From contig NZ_JAPEPB010000001.1 in NCBI RefSeq assembly GCF_026340565.1, positions 6,112,001 through 6,176,000 on the forward strand: a DNA stretch of 64,000 nucleotides, read 5' to 3'. Shown here piece after piece: positions 1 to 10,234 of this stretch. The position numbers and the translations under genes are program-made. The notes beneath the pieces are model-generated. The model did not search any database. It was not told where the DNA came from and worked only from the letters and a program-made list of their open reading frames with translations. Numbering within the stretch: the first letter of the stretch is position 1; each line of letters begins with the position of its first letter. Origin of the DNA: Kitasatospora sp. NBC_01287 (lineage in GTDB: Bacteria > Actinomycetota > Actinomycetes > Streptomycetales > Streptomycetaceae).

Positions 1-93
1 TTGGGCGGACTCGCCGATCCGGCGCAGCGTCCCACCCGATCGCCGCGCCAAGGTGGCTGCCCGATCGATGAGTTGATCGACCGTCAGATACAT
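1..93 (-). CDS. Partial CDS, N-terminus only; possibly M14 zinc carboxypeptidase
   Basis: On the minus strand an ATG at 93 opens 31 codons that run off the left edge without a stop. The peptide begins MYLTVDQLIDRAATLARR and ends in IGESAQ. An IGES-x-x-G-R-P run after a TVDQL-like helix is typical of the start of M14 zinc carboxypeptidases, but the zinc-binding residues would lie outside the window, so the family is a guess. No clear Shine-Dalgarno sequence precedes it. An 8-bp inverted repeat (97-117) sits just upstream of the start. Third codon positions are less GC-rich than in the neighbouring core genes. Confidence 0.4.
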   Translation of the reverse strand, partial: MYLTVDQLIDRAATLARRSGGTLRRIGESAQ

Positions 94-96
94 GGC

Positions 97-117
97 GCGC
101 CGACTTGAGGTCGGCGC
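97..117. repeat. Inverted repeat GCGCCGAC-N5-GTCGGCGC
   Basis: A perfect 8-bp inverted repeat with a 5-base loop lies 3 bases upstream of the leftmost minus-strand start. It could be an operator or a 5'-UTR hairpin for that gene. Only the symmetry is seen. Confidence 0.4.
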
Positions 118-736
118 ACCCGGCAGGGCAGGGGGTGGTTGCGCTGCGGCTGCCGTGTCGTCTCGTTCAGGTCCGCGCATTCGTCCACTGCCCGAGGGAT
201 GGTGCGGGTGCGATCGCCGTGTCAGTAGCGCACGAATGGCTGCGGGATGTCAACGATGCAACTCCTGTCATTCCGACAGGCATTGATGCCCGGCGATCAC
301 ATTCCGTCGACCGCGGGTCAAACCCGGGCACGCCCCTGGCGGACTGTTGACGACCACGTGCGGATCGGCGGGGAGCCCGGAGCGGGCGCCTGCGGGGTCC
401 ACCCGCACGACGCGGGCCGCACCGGGGCGGGCCTTCGCCTGCCGGCGGACGCCACCCCCGGGACGGGTTCGCCGCGGCTGTCCTGGAACCCCGTCTCCGC
501 CGTCTCCGCCGTCACCGCCGTCACCGCCGTCGCCGCGGGCCTGTCCGGACAACTGGGCGAGCAGCACCGGCCGTGCTGGTGCTGCTCGCGCTGCTGCCGC
601 TGCCCGTCCAGCGCCTGGTCCTCACCTGGACCGACCTCTGGTTCGTCATGCCGCCGCCTGCGGCGTTCCGGGACGCCCCACACGTCGCGCTACCCTTGAG
701 GGTCACCCCTCCCGCTCACACAAAGGGTTTCGCCGT
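118..736. other. Gene-free stretch between divergent genes
   Basis: I find no convincing gene here. The longer frames are shadows of one another, with Cys/Arg/Pro-rich composition. At 493-535 there is a run of GCC-GTC-x-CC repeats. A TACCCT box at 691-696 is the only promoter-like element I would point to for the downstream radical SAM gene, and AAGGG (723-727) is its ribosome binding site. Confidence 0.5.
691..696 (+). promoter_or_regulatory. Putative -10 box TACCCT
   Basis: TACCCT fits the actinobacterial TAnnnT -10 pattern and would give a leader of about 35 bases before the ATG at 737. No good -35 is visible. Confidence 0.4.
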
Positions 737-2692
<1,956 letters not shown>

Positions 2693-2952
2693 TCGGCGCG
2701 GGCCGTCCGGGTCGGTGGCATCCGCGGCCCGGCGGTCCGGGAGCGGCAGGGGCGCGCGGTGTGACCTCGGTCACGGGTGCGCCCCTGCTTGCGTGGTGTG
2801 CGGCTTCCGGGGGAGGTCCGCATGCCGGGTAGGCTTGCTCCTTGACAGCGTCCGGACCGCAGGTCACCACCCGCCCCCGGACCCGGCTTCTGACGAAGGA
2901 CTGAGCGACCCTGGCACGCCGCACGCCCGACGGTCCGCCTCCCGCGCCGACG

Positions 2953-3756
2953 GTGCAGCGCATCCGTCTGCGCTACACCAAGCGTGGCCGTCTGCGCTTC
3001 ACCAGCCACCGCGACTTCCAGCGCGCCTTCGAGCGGGCCCTGCGGCGGTCCGCCGTCCCGATGGCCTATTCGGCCGGCTTCACCCCGCACCCCAAGGTCT
3101 CCTACGCCAACGCCGCCCCGACCGGGGTGGCCAGCGAGGCGGAGTACCTGGAGATCGGGCTGGCCGAGCCGCGGGATCCGCAGGAGCTGCGCGCGCGACT
3201 GGACGAGTCGCTGCCGACCGGGCTGGACATCGTGGACGCCGTCGAGGTGCGCACCCCGAACTTCGTGGAGCGGCTGGAGGCCTCCCTCTGGGAGCTGCGG
3301 CTGGCCGGCGTCTCCGAGGCCCAGGCGGCGCACGCGATCGAGGTGTTCCTGGCCGCCGAGAGGGTCGAGGTCGAACGGCAGACGAAGAACGGGTTGCGGG
3401 TCTTCGACGCGCGCGGGGCCGTCAGCCACCTGGAACTGCTCCCGGCGCAGGTCGGCGTTGGTCCGGTCGGGGAATCAGCGGCCACCTCCGATGTTCGTAC
3501 CGGTCAGGCCTGTGCGATACTGCGCCTGGTAGTACGACACGCCACACCCGCCGTACGACCAGACGACGTCTTGTCCGGTCTCCGTGCGACGGCCGACCTG
3601 GCGCTGCCGGTCCCCGCTGAGGTGACCAGGCTGGCGCAGGGGCCGCTCGATGAGGAGACCGGCACGGTGACCGACCCGCTGGCGCTCGACCGCGCTGCGG
3701 CCCCGGCCGTCCCATCGGAGACGGCCGTCGAGCCGCAGGCCGCAGCGTCCGCCTAG
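2953..3756 (+). CDS. TIGR03936 family radical SAM-associated protein (DUF2344)
   Basis: 267 residues from GTG 2953. The start region QRIRLRYTKRGRLRFTSHRD and the motif GFTPHPKVSYANA are hallmarks of DUF2344, the partner of the TIGR03960 radical SAM protein just upstream; the two act as one split polypeptide in many bacteria. No Shine-Dalgarno sequence precedes GTG 2953. An in-frame CTG at 2911 would add the plausible N-terminus ARRTPDGPPPAPT and sits 10 bases after GAAGGA (2895-2900); the previous in-frame stop is TGA 2902-2904. The true start may therefore be the CTG. Function is inferred only from the partnership. Confidence 0.9.
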   Translation: MQRIRLRYTKRGRLRFTSHRDFQRAFERALRRSAVPMAYSAGFTPHPKVSYANAAPTGVASEAEYLEIGLAEPRDPQELRARLDESLPTGLDIVDAVEVRTPNFVERLEASLWELRLAGVSEAQAAHAIEVFLAAERVEVERQTKNGLRVFDARGAVSHLELLPAQVGVGPVGESAATSDVRTGQACAILRLVVRHATPAVRPDDVLSGLRATADLALPVPAEVTRLAQGPLDEETGTVTDPLALDRAAAPAVPSETAVEPQAAASA

Positions 3757-4099
3757 CGGGCGGAGGCGAGGGCCGGACCAACCACCCGGCCCTGCGTGCT
3801 CCAGGCCGCCGCGGCTCCCCAGGGGAGCGAGCGTCGTCGCGCACAGGTCCCGGGAGCCACCTGGGTTGTGGGGCCGCGCAGCTTGGGAAAACCTGAGAAC
3901 ACTGGTCGGACCAGAAGACTTTTCGACACCCCGCACCGTGCGGGGCGCCGAGCGAGACTACGAGCCCCTGTGCGGCCTCGCGTCCGCACGGCGGCACCGT
4001 GGAGAGTCGGCCCGGGCGCCTTCGCGCCCCATGGCCGGCCACCGGTGCCCGGCCGTGCCCGGATGCGGAGCCCGGGGGCCTGACGGGAGATCCACCCGC
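3757..4099. other. Leader region of rne
   Basis: About 340 bases without a gene separate the DUF2344 gene from the RNase E/G gene. The stretch around 3883-3925 is the least GC-rich and is where a promoter could lie, but I could not assign boxes with confidence. A 7-bp hairpin CCCCGCA-ccg-TGCGGGG lies at 3929-3945. A long 5' untranslated leader is known for E. coli rne, where it mediates autoregulation; whether that applies here is not shown. Confidence 0.4.
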
Positions 4100-7000
4100 A
4101 TGCCTGAGAACGAGAACAACGAGCAGAACGATTCGCAGCAGACCCCGATCGGGGATGCCGCGCCGCCGCGCCGCCGTCGCCGCGCGGTGTCCCGCCCGGC
4201 CGGTACCCCGCAGGGGGCCGAGGGCGGCGAGACCGTGATCCCGGTCGAGAGCGCGCCGACCGTCACCGAGCCCGCTGCCGAGTCGGCTGCGGCCGAGCCG
4301 GCCGCCGCCGAGCCACCGGTCCGGGCCCGTCGCACCCGCAAGCGCGCCGAGTCCCCGGTGACCAGCCCGGCCGCCGAGGCGCCCGTCACCGAGGAGCCCG
4401 CCGCCGAGGTGGCGCCGGTCGAGGAGCCCGCGGCGGAGAAGCCGGTCCGGGCCCGCCGTACCCGCAAGCGCGCCGAAGCCGCGCCGGTCGAGGCCGAGGC
4501 GCCCGCCGAGGCGCCCGCTGAGCAGCCCGCCGCCGAGGTGGCGCCGGTGGAGGAGCCCGCGGCGGAGAAGCCGGTCCGGGCCCGTCGCACCCGCAAGCGC
4601 GCCGAGTCCCCGGTGACCAGCCCGGCCGCCGAGGCGCCCGTCACCGAGGAGCCCGCAGCCGAGGAGCCCGCCGCCGAGGAGGAGCCCGTCGAGGCCGCCC
4701 CGGCCGTCGTCGCGCCGCCCGCCCCGGCCGAGGAGCACCACACCGAGGCCCCGCGGGCCCGGCGCCGCGCCGTGCGTCCGGCCACCGCCGTCTTCCAGGC
4801 CCCGGTCTTCCAGGAGCCCGCCTCCTACGTCGCCCCCGCGCCCGCCGCCGCCCCGGCCGCTGCTGCCCCCGCCGCCGCCCCCGCCGTGTCGAAGGCCACC
4901 GCGGCTCCCGCCCCTGCCGCGGCGAAGGCCGCCGCGCCCGCCGCCGCCCCGGTGGAGGAGGACGAGGAGTACGAGTACAGCGGTGTCGGTCGCCGCCGCC
5001 GTGGTGGCCGCGCCCCGGTGCGGGTCACCCCGCCGACCGGCCGCAAGGGTGCCGCCGCCAGGTCGGCCGCGCAGGCCGCTCCCGTCGCGAAGGCGGCACC
5101 CGCCGTGCAGGCGGCACCCCCCGTGCAGGCCGCGCCCGCCGAGCCCGCCGCGGCGGCCGTCGCCCCCGCGCAGCAGGGTCCGGAGCAGGACGGCGACTGG
5201 GAGGAGGACGGTCGTCCGTCCTCGCGCCGGCGCCGTCGTGGCGGCCGTCGCCGCCGCCGTGGCGAGGCCGAGGAGTTCGAGGCGGAGGGCCAGGAGCAGT
5301 CCGCCGCCGAGCCGGTCGAGCCCGCCGATGAGGCGGACACCGAGCCGGTCGACGAGGACGACGAGGACGACCTGGCCAACGGCCTGGCCTCGTCCCGCCG
5401 CCGTCGCCGCCGCCGCCGCCGCAGCGGGGACTCCGGTGGCGAGGCCGCCGAGCCCGTGAGCGAGGACGGTGTCCGCACGGTCGTGAAGGTGCGCGAGCCG
5501 CGCCGCCGCTCCACCGAGCCGTCCTTCGACCCGGACGAGGTGCAGTCGATCAAGGGCTCCACCCGTCTGGAGGCCAAGAAGCAGCGCCGCCGCGAGGGCC
5601 GCGAGCTGGGCCGCCGCCGGGTGCCGATCATCACCGAGGCCGAGTTCCTGGCCCGCCGCGAGTCGGTCGAGCGCGTCATGGTGGTGCGGCAGAACGGCGA
5701 GCGCACCCAGATCGGCGTCCTGGAGGACGGCGTCCTGGTCGAGCACTACGTCAACAAGGAGCAGGCCACCTCCTACGTCGGCAACGTCTACCTGGGCAAG
5801 GTCCAGAACGTGCTGCCGTCGATGGAGGCCGCCTTCGTCGACATCGGCAAGGGCCGCAACGCGGTGCTCTACGCCGGTGAGGTGAACTTCGGTCAGCTCG
5901 GCCACAGCGGCCCGCGCCGCATCGAGTCGGTGCTGAAGTCGGGTCAGTCCGTGCTGGTCCAGGTCTCCAAGGACCCGATCGGCCACAAGGGCGCCCGCCT
6001 CACCAGCCAGATCTCGCTGCCCGGCCGCTACCTGGTCTACGTGCCCGAGGGCTCGATGACCGGCATCAGCCGCAAGCTGCCCGAGAACGAGCGGGCCCGC
6101 CTCAAGCAGATCCTCAAGAAGATCGTCCCGGACGACGCGGGCGTCATCGTGCGCACCGCCGCCGAGGGCGCCAGCGAGGACGAGCTCACCCGCGACGTGC
6201 AGCGTCTGCAGGCGCAGTGGGAGGAGATCCAGAAGAAGGCGGCCTCCGGCAACGCGCCGACGCTGCTCTACGGCGAGCCGGACATGACCGTCCGGGTGGT
6301 CCGCGACATCTTCAACGAGGACTTCAGCAAGGTCATCGTCTCCGGCGGCGAGGCGTGGAACACCATCCACGAGTACGTCGGCGGGGTCGCGCCCGACCTG
6401 GTGGACCGGCTGCAGAAGTGGACGTCCAACGTCGACGTCTTCGCCACCTACCGGATCGACGAGCAGCTGATGAAGGCGCTGGACCGCAAGGTCTGGCTGC
6501 CCAGCGGCGGCTCGCTGGTGATCGACCGGACCGAGGCGATGGTCGTGGTCGACGTCAACACCGGCAAGTTCGTCGGTCAGGGCGGCAACCTCGAAGAGAC
6601 CGTCACCCGCAACAACATCGAGGCGGCCGAGGAGATCGTCCGCCAGCTGCGGCTGCGCGACCTCGGCGGCATCATCGTGATCGACTTCATCGACATGGTG
6701 CTGGAGTCCAACCGTGACCTGGTGCTGCGCCGCCTGCTGGAGTGCCTGGGCCGGGACCGGACCAAGCACCAGGTGGCCGAGGTCACCTCGCTGGGCCTGG
6801 TGCAGATGACCCGCAAGCGGGTCGGCCAGGGCCTGCTGGAGTCCTTCTCCGAGTCCTGCGTGCACTGCAACGGGCGCGGCGTGATCGTCCACATGGAGCA
6901 GCCGACCTCCCCCGGCGGCGGTGGCGGCCCGGTCGGCACCGCCGGCGAGGGCGCGGGTGCGGGCAAGCGCCGGCGTCGCGGCAAGGGCGGGGCGGGCCAC

Positions 7001-7684
7001 GAGGAGCCGCAGCCGCACCTGATCGAGGACGAGGCCGCCGCGGAGCACGAGCACGAGGAGTTCGAGCTCGTCGACCGCGGGGCGCAGGACGTCGAGGCCG
7101 TCGAGGCCGTCGAGTCGGCCGAGGACCTCGCGCAGGACGTCGAGGAGGCCGCCGTCGAGCAGGCGGCCACCGAGGCCCCGGCCCCGGTCGTCGAGCAGCC
7201 CAGCCTGGTGGAGATCCCGGTCGCCGCCCCGGCCGCCGGCCGTACCCGCCGCCGCGCGGTGCGCAAGGCCACCGCCTCGGCGGGCAGCCCGGACGAGGCC
7301 GAGATCGTGGTGCTGCAGTCGCGCGCCGAAGCCGTGGTGGAGGCCGCGCTGGCCGCCGCCGCCCCGGTCGCGGCAGAGCGGCCCGCCGAGGTGGCCGAGG
7401 CCACCGTCGGGGTCGCCGAGGTCGCCGAGGTCGCCGAGCAGGCCACTGAGGCCGCCGAGGCCACTGTCGCCGCTGAGCCCGCGGAGGAGGCCGAGGAGCC
7501 CGCTCCGAAGAAGCGGGCCCCGCGCAAGGCCGCCGCCAAGAAGACCGCCACCGCCACCACCGCCGCCGCCAAGAAGACGACGACGGCGGCCAAGAAGACC
7601 ACCGCCCGCAAGACCGCCACCAAGCGGACCAGCGCGGCGGCCAAGAAGGCAGCCGCCGCCGAGGGTGATTCGGCCGCGGAGTGA
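4100..7684 (+). CDS. rne: Ribonuclease E/G
   Basis: 1194 residues. ATG 4100 follows GGGAG (4085-4089). Residues ~1-520 are disordered, rich in Ala/Glu/Pro with Arg clusters (repeated VRARRTRKRAE units). The S1 and catalytic core starts near residue 550 (SYVGNVYLGKVQNVLPSMEA). The Mg-binding aspartates are in VVVDVNTG (~817) and IIVIDFIDM (~855), and the zinc-link is CVHC (~919). The C-terminus is again low-complexity, ending in a Lys/Ala-rich histone-H1-like tail. In actinobacteria the catalytic core sits between two disordered arms, as here, where the arms bind degradosome partners and RNA. The enzyme makes the initiating cuts in mRNA and rRNA turnover. The N-arm carries a near-exact internal duplication (separate entry). 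Confidence 0.96.
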   Translation: MPENENNEQNDSQQTPIGDAAPPRRRRRAVSRPAGTPQGAEGGETVIPVESAPTVTEPAAESAAAEPAAAEPPVRARRTRKRAESPVTSPAAEAPVTEEPAAEVAPVEEPAAEKPVRARRTRKRAEAAPVEAEAPAEAPAEQPAAEVAPVEEPAAEKPVRARRTRKRAESPVTSPAAEAPVTEEPAAEEPAAEEEPVEAAPAVVAPPAPAEEHHTEAPRARRRAVRPATAVFQAPVFQEPASYVAPAPAAAPAAAAPAAAPAVSKATAAPAPAAAKAAAPAAAPVEEDEEYEYSGVGRRRRGGRAPVRVTPPTGRKGAAARSAAQAAPVAKAAPAVQAAPPVQAAPAEPAAAAVAPAQQGPEQDGDWEEDGRPSSRRRRRGGRRRRRGEAEEFEAEGQEQSAAEPVEPADEADTEPVDEDDEDDLANGLASSRRRRRRRRRSGDSGGEAAEPVSEDGVRTVVKVREPRRRSTEPSFDPDEVQSIKGSTRLEAKKQRRREGRELGRRRVPIITEAEFLARRESVERVMVVRQNGERTQIGVLEDGVLVEHYVNKEQATSYVGNVYLGKVQNVLPSMEAAFVDIGKGRNAVLYAGEVNFGQLGHSGPRRIESVLKSGQSVLVQVSKDPIGHKGARLTSQISLPGRYLVYVPEGSMTGISRKLPENERARLKQILKKIVPDDAGVIVRTAAEGASEDELTRDVQRLQAQWEEIQKKAASGNAPTLLYGEPDMTVRVVRDIFNEDFSKVIVSGGEAWNTIHEYVGGVAPDLVDRLQKWTSNVDVFATYRIDEQLMKALDRKVWLPSGGSLVIDRTEAMVVVDVNTGKFVGQGGNLEETVTRNNIEAAEEIVRQLRLRDLGGIIVIDFIDMVLESNRDLVLRRLLECLGRDRTKHQVAEVTSLGLVQMTRKRVGQGLLESFSESCVHCNGRGVIVHMEQPTSPGGGGGPVGTAGEGAGAGKRRRRGKGGAGHEEPQPHLIEDEAAAEHEHEEFELVDRGAQDVEAVEAVESAEDLAQDVEEAAVEQAATEAPAPVVEQPSLVEIPVAAPAAGRTRRRAVRKATASAGSPDEAEIVVLQSRAEAVVEAALAAAAPVAAERPAEVAEATVGVAEVAEVAEQATEAAEATVAAEPAEEAEEPAPKKRAPRKAAAKKTATATTAAAKKTTTAAKKTTARKTATKRTSAAAKKAAAAEGDSAAE
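4312..4660 (+). repeat. Direct repeats inside rne N-terminal arm
   Basis: A segment of roughly 85-90 bases near 4314-4400, coding for VRARRTRKRAESPVTSP and the following acidic stretch, recurs almost unchanged near 4571-4657. A second pair of repeats, coding for AAEVAPVEEPAAEKPVRARR, lies between them. The result is alternating basic (RARRTRKR) and acidic (EEPAAE) blocks. Confidence 0.75.
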
Positions 7685-7692
7685 CCCGGGTG

Positions 7693-7717
7693 CGGGGTGG
7701 CCCTCGCGGCCACCCCG
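7693..7717 (+). terminator. Hairpin after rne
   Basis: CGGGGTGGCC pairs with GGCCACCCCG around a 5-base loop, 9 bases after the rne stop. There is no T-run, which is common for terminators in this group. Confidence 0.55.
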
Positions 7718-7772
7718 TGCTCCGTACGGCCCGAGCCGCTCGGTTTGCTCCAGCGGCGACCGGTCCGTATTC

Positions 7773-7801
7773 TTGACCATCGGCGTGTCTACGCCAATGC
7801 T
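7773..7801 (+). promoter_or_regulatory. Possible rplU promoter
   Basis: TTGACC (7773-7778) and AATGCT (7796-7801) are 17 bases apart. The -35 is good and the -10 is weak. It would give a leader of about 108 bases before rplU, long enough for ribosomal-protein feedback control, though no structure was established. Confidence 0.4.
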
Positions 7802-7915
7802 CCCGAGCACATCACCTCCCGAACCTTCGCAAGTCGGAGCGGGGGAGGCCGCTGTGTCCATACCCAGCGGCTGGCATCGAGAGTTCCGAACCGAGCAGTG
7901 GAAAGCAGGTACCGC

Positions 7916-8230
7916 ATGTACGCGATCGTTCGCGCCGGCGGCCGCCAGCACAAGGTCGCCATCGGCGACGTGCTGGAGATCGACCGTGTCGACGTCAAGC
8001 CGGGTGACTCGGTGGAGCTCTCGACCATCCTGGTCGTCGACGGCGAAGCCGTCACGTCCGACCCGTGGGTCCTCGCCGGTGTGAAGGTTCACGCCGAGGT
8101 CGTCGACCACACCAAGGGTGAGAAGATCATCATCCTTCGTTACAAGAACAAGACCGGCTACCGTCGGCGCCAGGGTCACCGCCAGCGTCACACCGCCGTC
8201 CGCATCACCAGCATCGACTCCGCGAAGTAA
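7916..8230 (+). CDS. rplU: 50S ribosomal protein L21
   Basis: 104 residues, full length for L21. The start MYAIVRAGGRQHKV, the central TKGEKIIILRYKNKTGYRRRQGH and the C-terminal HRQRHTAVRI are diagnostic. L21 binds 23S rRNA in the large subunit. ATG 7916 is preceded by GGAAAGCAGG. It is followed 16 bases later by rpmA and then obg, the standard rplU-rpmA-obg cluster linking two ribosomal proteins with a ribosome-assembly GTPase. Confidence 0.98.
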   Translation: MYAIVRAGGRQHKVAIGDVLEIDRVDVKPGDSVELSTILVVDGEAVTSDPWVLAGVKVHAEVVDHTKGEKIIILRYKNKTGYRRRQGHRQRHTAVRITSIDSAK

Positions 8231-8246
8231 GTAAGGGGATAGCGAG

Positions 8247-8504
8247 ATGGCACACAAGAAGGGCGCAAGCTCTACCCGCAACGGCCGTGACTCGAACGCC
8301 CAGCGCCTCGGCGTCAAGCGCTTCGGCGGCCAGGTCGTCAGCGCCGGCGAGATCCTGGTCCGCCAGCGTGGCACCCACTTCCACCCGGGTGCGGGCGTCG
8401 GTCGCGGTGGCGACGACACCCTGTTCGCGCTGACCGCCGGTGCGGTCCAGTTCGGCAACCGTCGCGGCCGCAAGGTCGTCAACATCGTGGCCGTCGAGGC
8501 CTGA
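8247..8504 (+). CDS. rpmA: 50S ribosomal protein L27
   Basis: 85 residues. The N-terminus MAHKKGASSTRNGRDS and the core GGQVVSAGEILVRQRGT match L27, whose flexible N-terminal tail reaches the peptidyl transferase centre. The N-terminus begins directly with AHKKG, so there is no cleavable extension of the Firmicutes type. AGGGGAT precedes ATG 8247. Two hairpins, the second with a T-run, separate it from obg. Confidence 0.98.
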   Translation: MAHKKGASSTRNGRDSNAQRLGVKRFGGQVVSAGEILVRQRGTHFHPGAGVGRGGDDTLFALTAGAVQFGNRRGRKVVNIVAVEA

Positions 8505-8568
8505 TCCAGCTCTTCCGCTGGATCCTGTGCAGGGTGGATCGGAATCTCCGGTCCACCCTGCGCGTTTT
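8503..8568 (+). terminator. Tandem hairpins between rpmA and obg
   Basis: GATCCAG (8503-8509) pairs with CTGGATC (8518-8524), overlapping the rpmA stop region. Then GCAGGGTGGA (8529-8538) pairs with TCCACCCTGC (8552-8561), followed by GTTTTAT. The second looks like an intrinsic terminator, so obg may be expressed by read-through or from its own promoter. Confidence 0.7.
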
Positions 8569-8598
8569 ATCACCCGTCGCCAATGGGAGGCACCGCTC

Positions 8599-10092
8599 AT
8601 GACCACCTTCGTGGACCGCGTCGAACTGCACGTCGCCGCGGGTAACGGAGGCCACGGCTGCGCCTCCGTACACCGGGAGAAGTTCAAGCCGCTCGGCGGC
8701 CCGGACGGCGGCAACGGCGGTGAGGGCGGCACCGTGACCCTCGTGGTCGACGCCAACATCACCACGCTGCTCGAGTACCACTACTCGCCCAAGCGCAAGG
8801 CCGGCAACGGCAAGCCGGGCGCGGGCGGGCACCGCACCGGGGCCAACGGCGAGGACCTGGTGCTGCCGGTCCCCGACGGCACCGTGGTGCTGGACAAGCA
8901 GGGCAACGTGCTGGGCGACCTGGTCGGCCACGGCACCACCTTCGTGGCCGCCGCCGGCGGTCGCGGCGGGCTCGGCAACTCCGCGCTGGCCTCCTCGCGC
9001 CGCAAGGCCCCCGGCTTCGCCCTGCTCGGCGAGCCCGGCGAGGCCCGCGACATCGTGATGGAGCTCAAGTCCGTCGCCGACGTCGCGCTGGTCGGCTACC
9101 CGAGCGCCGGCAAGTCCTCGCTGATCTCGGTGCTCTCGGCCGCCAAGCCGAAGATCGCGGACTACCCGTTCACCACCCTGATCCCCAACCTCGGCGTGGT
9201 CACCGCCGGCGACATGGTCTACACCGTCGCCGACGTCCCCGGCCTGATCCCCGGCGCCAGCCAGGGCAAGGGCCTGGGCCTGGAGTTCCTGCGCCACGTC
9301 GAGCGCTGCTCCGTCCTGGTGCACGTGCTGGACTGCGCCACCCTGGAGCCGGGCCGCGACCCGCTCACCGACCTGGAGACCATCGAGGCCGAGCTCGCGC
9401 AGTACGGCGGCCTGGAGGACCGGCCGCGACTGGTCGCGCTGAACAAGGTGGACGTCCCGGACGGCCAGGACATCGCCGACCTCACCCGCGAGTCGCTGGA
9501 GGAGCGCGGCTACCGGGTCTTCGAGGTCTCCGCCGCCTCCCGCTCCGGGCTGCGCGAGCTCAGCTTCGCGCTCGCCCAGATCGTCGCCGAGGCGCGTGCC
9601 GCCAAGCCGATCGAGGAGTCCACCCGGATGGTGCTGCGGCCCACGGCCGTGGACGACACGGGCTTCACCGTCACCGAGGAGGACGGCGCCTTCCGGGTGC
9701 GCGGCAGCAAGCCGGAGCGCTGGGTGCGCCAGACCGACTTCAGCAACGACGAGGCCGTCGGCTACCTCGCCGACCGGCTGGCCCGGCTCGGCGTCGAGGA
9801 CCAGCTGTGGAAGGTCGGTGCGCGCGAGGGTGACACCGTCATCATCGGCCCCGACGAGAACGCCGTGGTCTTCGACTGGGAGCCCAGCATGGCCGCCGGC
9901 GCCGAGATGCTCGGCCGCCGCGGCGAGGACCACCGCTTCGAGACCCCCCGCCCGGCCGTCGACCGCCGCCGCGACAAGCAGAAGGGCCGCGACGCCGCCG
10001 AGACCGAGTACCTCGCCTTCGAGGCGCTCTCCTCCGGCCGCCCGGCCGCGATCGATGAGGGTGACGAGGGCGACGTGGGCGACGAGGAGTAG
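8599..10092 (+). CDS. obg: GTPase ObgE/CgtA
   Basis: 497 residues. ATG 8599 follows GGGAGG at 8 bases. The Gly-rich Obg fold occupies residues 1-160 (HVAAGNGGHGCASVHREKFK). The G domain shows G1 GYPSAGKSS (~166), switch I DYPFTTLIPNLG, G3 DVPG, G4 NKVD and G5 SAAS. The C-terminus is an OCT domain followed by an Asp/Glu-rich tail. Obg is a GTPase in 50S assembly and stress signalling; in Streptomyces it is linked to the onset of aerial growth. It follows rpmA as usual. Confidence 0.97.
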   Translation: MTTFVDRVELHVAAGNGGHGCASVHREKFKPLGGPDGGNGGEGGTVTLVVDANITTLLEYHYSPKRKAGNGKPGAGGHRTGANGEDLVLPVPDGTVVLDKQGNVLGDLVGHGTTFVAAAGGRGGLGNSALASSRRKAPGFALLGEPGEARDIVMELKSVADVALVGYPSAGKSSLISVLSAAKPKIADYPFTTLIPNLGVVTAGDMVYTVADVPGLIPGASQGKGLGLEFLRHVERCSVLVHVLDCATLEPGRDPLTDLETIEAELAQYGGLEDRPRLVALNKVDVPDGQDIADLTRESLEERGYRVFEVSAASRSGLRELSFALAQIVAEARAAKPIEESTRMVLRPTAVDDTGFTVTEEDGAFRVRGSKPERWVRQTDFSNDEAVGYLADRLARLGVEDQLWKVGAREGDTVIIGPDENAVVFDWEPSMAAGAEMLGRRGEDHRFETPRPAVDRRRDKQKGRDAAETEYLAFEALSSGRPAAIDEGDEGDVGDEE

Positions 10093-10161
10093 CAGCGGAC
10101 GCGGGCCCGGCCCGCGGTCGTCCAACACCCGCCAGCGGCCCGTCCGGACAGTGATATCCGG

Positions 10162-10191
10162 TTCGGGCCGCTCCGCGTTTTCGCGTACATT
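10162..10191 (+). promoter_or_regulatory. Possible proB promoter
   Basis: TTCGGG (10162-10167) and TACATT (10186-10191) are 18 bases apart, upstream of proB. The -10 fits TAnnnT and the -35 is poor. Confidence 0.4.
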
Positions 10192-10234
10192 GCGCACAGC
10201 GGCGGACCACCACAGCGTGTAAGGGACATGACCG

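Noticed and set aside
347..736. N-terminal extension of the radical SAM protein
   Set aside because: Pro/Arg/Thr-rich and unlike the family. ATG 737 has its own AAGGG and yields the family's normal N-terminus.
3422..8485. 1687-codon minus-strand frame across rne, rplU and rpmA
   Set aside because: It is very long but low-complexity (Gly/Leu/Arg) and antisense to three well-supported genes. High third-position GC removes stops on the opposite strand.
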